Assembly: GCA_015066635.1 (NCBI GenBank)
Contig: SVOA01000001.1
Location: forward strand, 1-64,000
Direction of reading: 5' to 3'
Length of the DNA stretch: 64,000 nucleotides
Source: Oscillospiraceae bacterium
GTDB taxonomy: Bacteria; Bacillota; Clostridia; Oscillospirales; Acutalibacteraceae
The notes below the pieces were generated by a model, which was given only the letters and a program-made list of their open reading frames with translations, ran no database searches and had not been told where the DNA came from. Of this stretch, positions 1 to 5,322 are shown piece by piece (the stretch's first letter is position 1; every line of letters begins with the position of its first letter). Both the position numbers and the translations under genes were made by a program.

Positions 1-76
1 CCCGAGTGGCCAAAGGGGGCAGACTGTAAATCTGTTGTCGACGACTTCGGTGGTTCGAATCCACCCGCTCCCACCA
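1..76 (+). tRNA. tRNA-Tyr (GTA), 5' end outside the window
   Basis: The anticodon arm CAGA-CTGTAAA-TCTG has anticodon GTA. A long variable arm follows, as expected for a class II bacterial tRNA-Tyr, then a T arm with loop TTCGAAT and a 3' end with encoded CCA. About ten bases of the 5' acceptor strand lie left of the window. An integrase gene sits a short distance downstream, so the 3' end of this tRNA may be an attachment site. Confidence 0.95.
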
Positions 77-81
77 ACCTG

Positions 82-107
82 AAAAACCGCATAACACTGC
101 GGTTTTT
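82..107 (+). terminator. Intrinsic terminator after tRNA-Tyr
   Basis: AAAAACCGC and GCGGTTTTT pair perfectly around a short A/T-rich loop and end in a T run. This terminates the tRNA-Tyr transcript. Confidence 0.85.
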
Positions 108-284
108 CTTGCTTTTACACATTTGATTTCATCACTGCTTTTATTTCTCTGTTCAACGCAGAGTTTTTCTTTTTTTGAAATAATTTTTTCCAATATCCAA
201 AAAAGCAAACTGAAAAAGCCAACCTGCTGATTGTCCGTCAATCAGTCAATGACCACCAAAGGACCATCTATGAAATTCTAAAGC

Positions 285-316
285 AAAGACGTGGAACAAT
301 TTGTTCCACGTCTTTT
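285..316 (-). terminator. Terminator of the integrase gene
   Basis: AAAGACGTGGAACAA and TTGTTCCACGTCTTT form a near-perfect stem just beyond the integrase stop. It is flanked by A/T on both sides and could work in both directions. The stretch 108-284 holds no gene that I can support. Confidence 0.8.
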
Positions 317-328
317 TGATTTTTGTTA

Positions 329-1543
329 TTAACCTGCGTTCGTGTCAAGCTTAATTACATTGTCGCCGTCAAGGTCTTTTGTCTTATCCTCAAGCAGACC
401 TCCTATTGTGTCAGCCGCTTGCTGTTGCATATCATTAGTGACATGCATATATGTGTTCATTGTAAATCCTGCATCCGTATGTCCGAGCATGTGAGATACG
501 GTCTTGACATCTACTCCCTGCTCAAGCGAGAGCGTAGCGAAGGAATGTCGCAGATCGTGAAAGCGTATCCTCGGCAGCCCTGCCCTGTCCTGTATCTTAT
601 GAAGCCGTCTTGTTACCGAAGCCGGTTCTCGCATATCCCCTGTTATCGGTGACGGGAATATGTACTTGCTTTTAGGTTTCTGCTTCAGCTTTAATTCCAT
701 CAGCAGTTTTACGCACTCGTCACATAAAGATATTGTTCGGATTGAGCTTTTGGTTTTCGGAGGACTGACAATGTTCTCACCATGAATTCTCGTAACGGTT
801 TTGTTGACGGATATTGTCTTGTTCTTTTCATCGAAGTCTTTCCATGTCAGCGCACATATCTCGCCGAGCCGTAATCCCGTTGTCAGCTCAAGGTAATAGA
901 ATTCATACCAACCTGAGTTCTTCGCTTCACGAAGGAATGTTGTGATTTCTTCCTTTTTAAGCGTTTTCATTTCGTGCTTATCGCCTTGCGGCAGTTTTAC
1001 CTTCGAACACGGGTTGCTGACTATAAGCCCCTCATCAACAGCTTTCTGAAGACATATATTTAGCGCTCTGCGTATTCCGTTAACGCTTGAGATTGAGAGT
1101 CCGTTTCCTTTCTTTGTTCTTTGCCTGTCCCTGCCATCCGTATACAACTTCATCAGCATCTGCTGACAGGTAACGGTTGAGATTTCTCTTAATCTGCATT
1201 CTCCCAGCATCGGTAATATATACAATTCAAATCTCTGTCTGTATCCGTTGGCGGTATAGTCCTTGACAACCGCTTTGCAGAACACCTCCATCCATATATC
1301 GTACCATTCCTTTAGTGTAGGATCAGACGATTTCAAATACGTGTGCGTAAGGAAGATATTCTGCTGACTCGCATATTCTTTTTTAGCTTGTTCAAGCTTT
1401 GCGATACACTCCGACTTATTCTTAGCCGTGACGCTTTTGCGAATCGTCTTGCCGTCAACATCCTTGCCGAGCGTAAACCAGCCTTCCCATCTTCCGTCAT
1501 TTCTTTTGCGAAGTGTACCTTCGCCTTTGGCTCTTCGCGCCAT
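329..1543 (-). CDS. Tyrosine recombinase (phage/ICE-type integrase)
   Basis: This 404-residue protein has three parts: an N-terminal arm-binding region of the AP2-like type (about residues 8-60, with a GRWEGWF motif), a SAM-like core-binding domain (about 75-185) and a C-terminal catalytic domain. All catalytic landmarks are visible: Arg in TTGLRLGE (near 224), HDLRH (near 335), LGHT (near 360) and the Tyr nucleophile in MNTYMHV (near 370). The start is supported by GGAGGTG a few bases upstream. Family members integrate and excise phages and conjugative elements at tRNA 3' ends, and the adjacent tRNA-Tyr fits that. No excisionase, relaxase or conjugation gene is visible nearby. It may therefore be the remaining integrase of a small island covering the RNA-repair genes to its right. 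Confidence 0.93.
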   Translation of the reverse strand: MARRAKGEGTLRKRNDGRWEGWFTLGKDVDGKTIRKSVTAKNKSECIAKLEQAKKEYASQQNIFLTHTYLKSSDPTLKEWYDIWMEVFCKAVVKDYTANGYRQRFELYILPMLGECRLREISTVTCQQMLMKLYTDGRDRQRTKKGNGLSISSVNGIRRALNICLQKAVDEGLIVSNPCSKVKLPQGDKHEMKTLKKEEITTFLREAKNSGWYEFYYLELTTGLRLGEICALTWKDFDEKNKTISVNKTVTRIHGENIVSPPKTKSSIRTISLCDECVKLLMELKLKQKPKSKYIFPSPITGDMREPASVTRRLHKIQDRAGLPRIRFHDLRHSFATLSLEQGVDVKTVSHMLGHTDAGFTMNTYMHVTNDMQQQAADTIGGLLEDKTKDLDGDNVIKLDTNAG

Positions 1544-2277
1544 ATTATCACCTCCGACACAACAAATATCACAAATGTTTTCAAATATCCAGCGAAATAT
1601 ATAATTTTTTTAAGTGGGCTCGGGCTTCTGCCCGTTCTTCGGCTTGCCGAAACAAGACGCCTTCAGGCGACGCTTGGACTCTCCGACGGGGAGTTTTTAC
1701 CTGCTCCCGTAAACACGAGTCGGAAAAAGCGCCTTTTTCTAAGATAAAACCTATGTAACGAGTTCAGACACTCCCGTGAACCGTCATATACGAGAGTAAA
1801 CAAAATCCCGCACAGCGTTGCTGCTGCGGTGTTTTGCCGTCGCAAACCCGTTTTAACGGGAGCGGCTTTATCCTGCTTGTAAATACTCACTTTGAAATCA
1901 TCCGAAATCAAAGCAAAAACGCATGTCACACACACAAATACAACAACTCTCTAATTGCTCAAAATATGTTCACAAATGCCACAAAAACGATTTTGATTGC
2001 TTCGGCTGTTAGTTTTGCTGTCCGTTATCTGCTCGCTCGAATATCGCTGAAAAATCCGCCGACAGTTTTCGAAAGGTTTTATATATTGTTTGTGTGCAAT
2101 TTATTGCACGGGGGTAGCTCATTTTTTAACATACCGGGAACGGAGAAAATCATCCCTGAACAAGAACAAATGTTCTGTTTAGGGATGATTATATCATGTC
2201 CTTTTTCGGTTGTAAAGAGGGTTAGACGGGTAGTGTACTTCTTATGGGACATTGCCTTGCCCCAAGCCGTTTTTGTG
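1544..2277. other. Gene-poor stretch upstream of the integrase
   Basis: I find no convincing gene here. On the minus strand, about 1580-1760 reads as an open frame with no proper start (fragments such as SPEGVLFRQAE). It resembles a dispersed coding-like repeat that I recall from hypothetical proteins of gut clostridia, which I cannot verify. Short inverted repeats occur (for example ACCCGTTTTAACGGGA near 1849). The expected position of a small excisionase gene is empty. Confidence 0.5.
2148..2190. repeat. Long imperfect palindrome upstream of the WYL operon
   Basis: AATCATCCCT (2148-2157) pairs with AGGGATGATT (2181-2190). The inner arms AACAAGAACA and TGTTCTGTT also pair, with one bulged base, giving a stem of about 19 bp. 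No T run follows, so it may be a regulatory palindrome rather than a terminator. It lies about 90 bp upstream of the predicted WYL promoter. Confidence 0.6.
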
Positions 2278-2306
2278 TTGTAAAAAGCCATTTGATATGC
2301 TAAAAT
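2278..2306 (+). promoter_or_regulatory. Predicted sigma-70-type promoter for the WYL operon
   Basis: A -35 box TTGTAA (2278-2283), a 17-bp spacer and a -10 box TAAAAT (2301-2306) carrying an extended TGC just upstream. The leader to the ATG at 2370 is about 58 nt and holds a strong AGGGAGGTG ribosome binding site. Confidence 0.6.
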
Positions 2307-2369
2307 CAATGACAGGAATCTTTAATTGTGTCTTTGTAATAAAATGTAATTCTTCAGGGAGGTGAGAAT

Positions 2370-3611
2370 ATGGCGTACAGCGAGCTAATAAAGAGCTTCG
2401 AGAAAATACGCGAATACGTAAGTCAGTTTTACGTTTTCGGCTTTAAGTCACGAAGCGAATACACGTCGAAAAGCGCAAGAAGCTATGACAACGAGCGAAG
2501 ACGGATTGAAAGCTGGCTCGGAGATTATATGCAATTCCGCCACGAGAAGGGAGCAAAGAACTCCTTCCTCGCTCTCGACACACGCTCGGTTTCTCACAAC
2601 CCGCTTTACAATGCTTTCAAGGCAAAGAGTTTTACAGACAACGATATCAATCTGCATTTTTATATTTTTGACATCCTCGCCGAAGGATGTGAAAAGAGCT
2701 TCCGTCAGATTCTTGATTGCATAAGCGAGGATTATCTGGCAGTGTTTGACATCGACGGCGAAGCGGATGAATCCACAGTCAGAAAGAAGCTTCGCGAGTA
2801 TGAAAAGCTCGGACTTATTAAAAGCAGAAAGCAAGGCAGAGAGCTTCTGTATTCACGCTGTGACGATATTGCCGACCTTGACAGCTGGCAGGATGCGGCG
2901 GCGTTTTACTCCGAGGAGGATGCCCTCGGCGCAGTCGGCTCGTTTCTGCTTGACAAATTCGATTCACCGCCCGATTACTTTTCCTTCAAGCACCACTATA
3001 TTCTTCATGCGCTTGAGAGTGAAATTCTCGAGCAGCTTTTTGAGGCGATGCGTGAGCAAAAGAGCGCAGAGCTTACGATATACATACCCCGAAGCGACAA
3101 TATCAGAATTCATAATCTTCTGCCGCTTAAAATTTACTGTTCGACTCAGAGCGGCAGACGCTATCTGCTGGGCTATCATTACCGTTTAAGACGTATGACA
3201 TTCTTCCGTCTTGACAATATCAAGAAGGTTAAGCTGCTCAAAAAAGACGACAACTATGAAAAGCATTTTGAAAATGCGGAAAAATATAAGCGTAACCTCT
3301 GGGGCGTGGCTTCAACCTCCGCCAGAGGCACCGATCATATCGAAATGACCGTTTACGTCGCAGACGGTGAGGAATACATTATCAGACGGCTTGACCGTGA
3401 AAAGCGCTACGGCAGAGTTGACGCTCTCGACTCGCATCATTTCCGCTTTGTTGCCGACGTTTACGACGCTACGGAGATGCTCCCGTGGATTCGTACCTTC
3501 ACGGGCAGAATCGAAAAACTCGAATGCTCCAACAAGGCGGTCACCGAAACCTTCTTCGGTGATTTTGACGATATGCTCGCTATGTACGGAGGTGACGGAA
3601 ATGCTGTTTAA
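2370..3611 (+). CDS. WYL-domain transcriptional regulator (first of a pair)
   Basis: A 413-residue protein. A winged-helix-like segment (about residues 105-165, DESTVRKKLREYEKLGLIKS) precedes a WYL domain (about 225-300, with GRRYLLGYHYRLRRMTFFRLDNI) and a C-terminal WCX-like region. WYL domains are ligand-sensing modules of bacterial regulators. In PafBC and DriD they respond to single-stranded DNA, and WYL proteins are common beside nucleic-acid repair and defence genes. The stop overlaps the start of the second WYL gene by 11 nt, so the two are translationally coupled. A terminator then separates this pair from the RNA array and the repair genes, as expected for a dedicated controller. That it senses cut RNA is my inference. 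Confidence 0.88.
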   Translation: MAYSELIKSFEKIREYVSQFYVFGFKSRSEYTSKSARSYDNERRRIESWLGDYMQFRHEKGAKNSFLALDTRSVSHNPLYNAFKAKSFTDNDINLHFYIFDILAEGCEKSFRQILDCISEDYLAVFDIDGEADESTVRKKLREYEKLGLIKSRKQGRELLYSRCDDIADLDSWQDAAAFYSEEDALGAVGSFLLDKFDSPPDYFSFKHHYILHALESEILEQLFEAMREQKSAELTIYIPRSDNIRIHNLLPLKIYCSTQSGRRYLLGYHYRLRRMTFFRLDNIKKVKLLKKDDNYEKHFENAEKYKRNLWGVASTSARGTDHIEMTVYVADGEEYIIRRLDREKRYGRVDALDSHHFRFVADVYDATEMLPWIRTFTGRIEKLECSNKAVTETFFGDFDDMLAMYGGDGNAV

Positions 3612-4518
3612 CGAAATCTATTCAAGCTATTTCAACGTCGTTGCCGAAATACTCGCAAGGGCGTGCAGCGGCGAGCTGAAGCAATCGGATATCGGAAATA
3701 TCGTTTCAAAGAAAGCCTTCGGCGAAAGCATTTTGAACATACCCGCTTCGCTGAAAAACGGCGAATGGCTGCTTCTCAAGGACGATATGACAACCCCGAT
3801 TAAGAACGTTCCGACCATGCCGCTGACGCTGCTCGAAAAGCAGTGGATCAAGGCGCTTGAGCAGGACCCGAGAATACGGCTTTTTGCACCCAGCTTTGAG
3901 GGACTTGAGGATGTTGAACCGCTCTACCGTCGGGAATGGATAGAATATTTTGACCGTTACTCTGACGGCGACGATTTTGAGGATGAAAATTATATTGAAA
4001 ACTTCCGTCTGATTCTTAAAGCTCTGCGGGAATACAGACGCATTGCGGTTGATTTCAACGGCCGTCACGGTCTGCGGCAGAGAAAGGACTGTATTCCGTA
4101 TAAGCTCGAATATTCCTCTAAGGACGACAAATTCAGGCTGATTGCAATAAGCGGTGACAAACGCGGAAAGGGTTATTACACCCTCAATCTCTCACGCATA
4201 AAAACCGTTCGTGTGCTCGGTCGCTATCCCGTTGAGCAATACCGTCAGCCCGAGCCGGAGAGTGCATCAATAACGGTTGAGCTTACCGATGAAAGAAACT
4301 GCCTTGAACGGTTTATGATGAATTTCTCCCATCTTGAGAAGCAGGCGCAGAAGCTCGACGACCTTCATTACAGAATCACTCTCAAGTACGATAAGGATGA
4401 CGAAACCGAGATTCTTATCCGAATTCTTTCCTTCGGTCCGAAAGTAAAGGTTATTGAGCCCGATTACTTTATAGCTCTCATCCGTCAGAGACTTGAAAAG
4501 CAGGAGAAGTTAAACTGA
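3601..4518 (+). CDS. WYL-domain regulator (second of a pair)
   Basis: A 305-residue protein. I chose the ATG at 3601 because GGAGGTG lies eight bases upstream and the start overlaps the preceding stop; the frame stays open further upstream but has no such signal. The N-terminal 110 residues hold a winged-helix-like segment with the motif MPLTLLEKQWIKALEQDPR. The WYL domain follows (about 150-215, with KFRLIAISGDKRGKGYYTLNLSRI), then a C-terminal extension with an RILSFGPKVKVIEP segment typical of the WCX part. Tandem WYL genes recall the pafB-pafC pair, which acts as a heterodimer. The product probably works with its neighbour to control the array and the DUF2828-rtcB genes. That target is inferred from position only. 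Confidence 0.88.
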   Translation: MLFNEIYSSYFNVVAEILARACSGELKQSDIGNIVSKKAFGESILNIPASLKNGEWLLLKDDMTTPIKNVPTMPLTLLEKQWIKALEQDPRIRLFAPSFEGLEDVEPLYRREWIEYFDRYSDGDDFEDENYIENFRLILKALREYRRIAVDFNGRHGLRQRKDCIPYKLEYSSKDDKFRLIAISGDKRGKGYYTLNLSRIKTVRVLGRYPVEQYRQPEPESASITVELTDERNCLERFMMNFSHLEKQAQKLDDLHYRITLKYDKDDETEILIRILSFGPKVKVIEPDYFIALIRQRLEKQEKLN

Positions 4519-4547
4519 AAAACTCATAAAAAAGCAAAAAACATATA

Positions 4548-4577
4548 AAAAATCCCGATTTTTTTCGGGATTTTTTT
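4548..4577 (+). terminator. Terminator after the WYL pair
   Basis: AATCCCGA pairs with TCGGGATT around a T loop and is followed by seven T. It separates the regulator operon from the RNA array, so the array needs its own promoter. Between here and 4638 the only candidate is a -10-like TAAAAT at 4621 with no good -35 box, consistent with activator-dependent transcription. Confidence 0.85.
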
Positions 4578-4638
4578 GTTTTCGCAACTTTTTTTCCACG
4601 ATTATTCAGGAAAAAAGCGGTAAAATGCAATCACAGCG

Positions 4639-4747
4639 AAGGCACGAACAGCAAACGCAAAAAGTACCATTAGTTCCGGTTGGGGAACGCTTGCTTCAGA
4701 GGCAAGAGGTGCGGGTTCGACTCCTGCGTGACACTTTTAAGCGCCTT
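4639..4747 (+). ncRNA. Array module 1: tRNA cloverleaf mimic, anticodon CAG
   Basis: The closing helix AAGGCAC/GCGCCTT (4639-4645 with 4741-4747, one mismatch) is followed by GAACAGCAA. Inside is a complete class I cloverleaf: a 6-bp acceptor-like helix (AAAAGT 4660-4665 with ACTTTT 4733-4738); a D arm GTTCC/GGAAC (4673-4677 with 4684-4688) with loop GGTTGG; an anticodon arm CTTGC/GCAAG (4690-4694 with 4702-4706) with loop TTCAGAG, which keeps U33 and reads CAG (Leu); a 4-nt variable region; and a T arm GCGGG/CCTGC (4711-4715 with 4723-4727) with loop TTCGACT. It is not a normal tRNA. There is no CCA, the acceptor is short and embedded in an outer helix, and true tRNA-Leu has a long variable arm. 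Bacterial Y RNAs also carry tRNA-like domains. Confidence 0.85.
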
Positions 4748-4757
4748 GAAGCTGTGT

Positions 4758-4820
4758 GAGATGCAGGGCAGCAATATTCTGAAATTCCATGTCGGGTAAG
4801 TTCTGACACAGCGAGCATCT
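4758..4820 (+). ncRNA. Array module 2: mimic of 23S rRNA helices 70-71
   Basis: The closing helix GAGATGC/GCATCTC (4758-4764 with 4814-4820) is followed by GGCAGCAA. The insert contains GAAATTCC, then TGTCGGGTAAGTTC, then GAC and CGA, in the same order and nearly the same spacing as the conserved E. coli 23S rRNA segment near 1930-1970 (H70 3' strand, H71 and beyond). I compared it from memory. GTC/GAC closes the H71-like hairpin. GCTGTGT (4751-4757) could also pair with ACACAGC (4806-4812); this crosses the closing helix, so it is either an alternative fold or a pseudoknot. Mycobacterial MazF-mt6 and MazF-mt3 cut this rRNA region at UUCCU; the copy here reads UUCCA. Confidence 0.75.
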
Positions 4821-4825
4821 CGTAA

Positions 4826-4912
4826 AAGGCACGAACAGCAAACCGTTATGGTAAAGCAGAGGGCTGAAACCCTCGCCGCTGCAGGTCCGAATCCTGTTAA
4901 ATACCGTGCCTT
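4826..4912 (+). ncRNA. Array module 3: tRNA-like RNA with a GAA anticodon arm
   Basis: An 8-bp perfect closing helix AAGGCACG/CGTGCCTT (4826-4833 with 4905-4912) is followed by AACAGCAA. The anticodon-like arm GAGGG/CCCTC (4859-4863 with 4870-4874) has loop CTGAAA, which keeps the U33-GAA-A37 order of tRNA-Phe in a 6-nt loop. A T arm GCAGG/CCTGT (4881-4885 with 4893-4897) has loop TCCGAAT. GGTAAAGC before the anticodon arm resembles the 3' part of a tRNA D arm. No acceptor stem or CCA is visible. Confidence 0.8.
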
Positions 4913-4926
4913 GTAAATTTGTTAAT

Positions 4927-5121
4927 AAGATGCAGACAGCAATTACCCATGAATGCCCGCGGACTCCTTAGCGGAAAGATACCTGCAGCAGAAAATGATC
5001 GGACGCGGTCGGGAATTTCCCGCTGCGCAGACTGAAGCGGTTTACCGCGGAGGGCCTAACAAAACCCCTAAAGTATCTTGAGCAATCCGCATGGGACAGC
5101 GGGAGGTAAGGCAGGCATCTT
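4927..5121 (+). ncRNA. Array module 4: large structured RNA of unknown identity
   Basis: The closing helix AAGATGC/GCATCTT (4927-4933 with 5115-5121) is followed by AGACAGCAA. The 180-nt interior has nested helices: TTACC/GGTAA (4943 with 5105), CCCATG/CATGGG, AAGATAC/GTATCTT (4976 with 5072), and local hairpins CGGG-AATTT-CCCG, GCGG-TTTA-CCGC and CCGC/GCGG. The last has a 10-nt loop containing ACTCCTTA, which resembles the anti-Shine-Dalgarno end of 16S rRNA; that likeness is short and may be chance. I do not recognise the whole as a known RNA. Confidence 0.7.
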
Positions 5122-5124
5122 GAA

Positions 5125-5207
5125 AAGGCGCCCGCAGCAATCAGTCAGATTACGGAGACGGCTGCTAACCGTCATACCGAATTGCGTTGCAACACGCAAA
5201 GCGCCTT
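5125..5207 (+). ncRNA. Array module 5: tRNA-Ser(GCU) anticodon-arm mimic
   Basis: A perfect closing helix AAGGCGC/GCGCCTT (5125-5131 with 5201-5207) is followed by CCGCAGCAA. Inside, the arm GACGG/CCGTC (5157-5161 with 5169-5173) carries the 7-nt loop CTGCTAA, identical to the loop of the genuine tRNA-Ser(GCT) gene at 49355-49445. A second hairpin TTGCGT/ACGCAA (5182 with 5194) stands where a T arm would be, but its loop is not TTCGA-like. There is no acceptor stem or CCA. Confidence 0.8.
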
Positions 5208-5215
5208 GTTATTGA

Positions 5216-5294
5216 AAGACACTGACAGCAATAATTCTTTTATTTCCACTGAATGGGCTATTGAAAAAGAACCCTATCAAAGAAGATGTGTCTT
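5216..5294 (+). ncRNA. Array module 6: structured RNA in the DUF2828 leader
   Basis: A perfect closing helix AAGACAC/GTGTCTT (5216-5222 with 5288-5294) is followed by TGACAGCAA. The A/T-rich interior can fold with TTCTTTT opposite AAAAGAA; I do not recognise it. The module ends 28 nt before the start codon of the DUF2828 gene, so its folding or processing could affect translation. A TATAAT at 5296-5301 has no good -35 box. Confidence 0.7.
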
Positions 5295-5322
5295 GTATAA
5301 TCCAAATGAGGAGGAAAAGATA

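Noticed and set aside
1834-2283. A 149-residue plus-strand reading frame
   Set aside because: No ribosome binding site, odd composition, and it runs through the palindrome at 2148-2190.
3367-3600. An N-terminal extension of the second WYL protein
   Set aside because: It overlaps the first WYL gene in another frame; the ATG at 3601 has a clear ribosome binding site and gives the family length.
4660-4738. A genuine tRNA-Leu gene
   Set aside because: No CCA, a 6-bp acceptor inside another helix and no long variable arm.
4639-5294. A CRISPR array
   Set aside because: The repeated part is a pair of complementary strands around inserts of 40-180 nt with covariation, not direct repeats with regular spacers, and no cas gene is near.
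5182-5322. An N-terminal extension of the DUF2828 protein
   Set aside because: The frame is open, but the region is RNA module sequence and a strong ribosome binding site lies just before the ATG at 5323.
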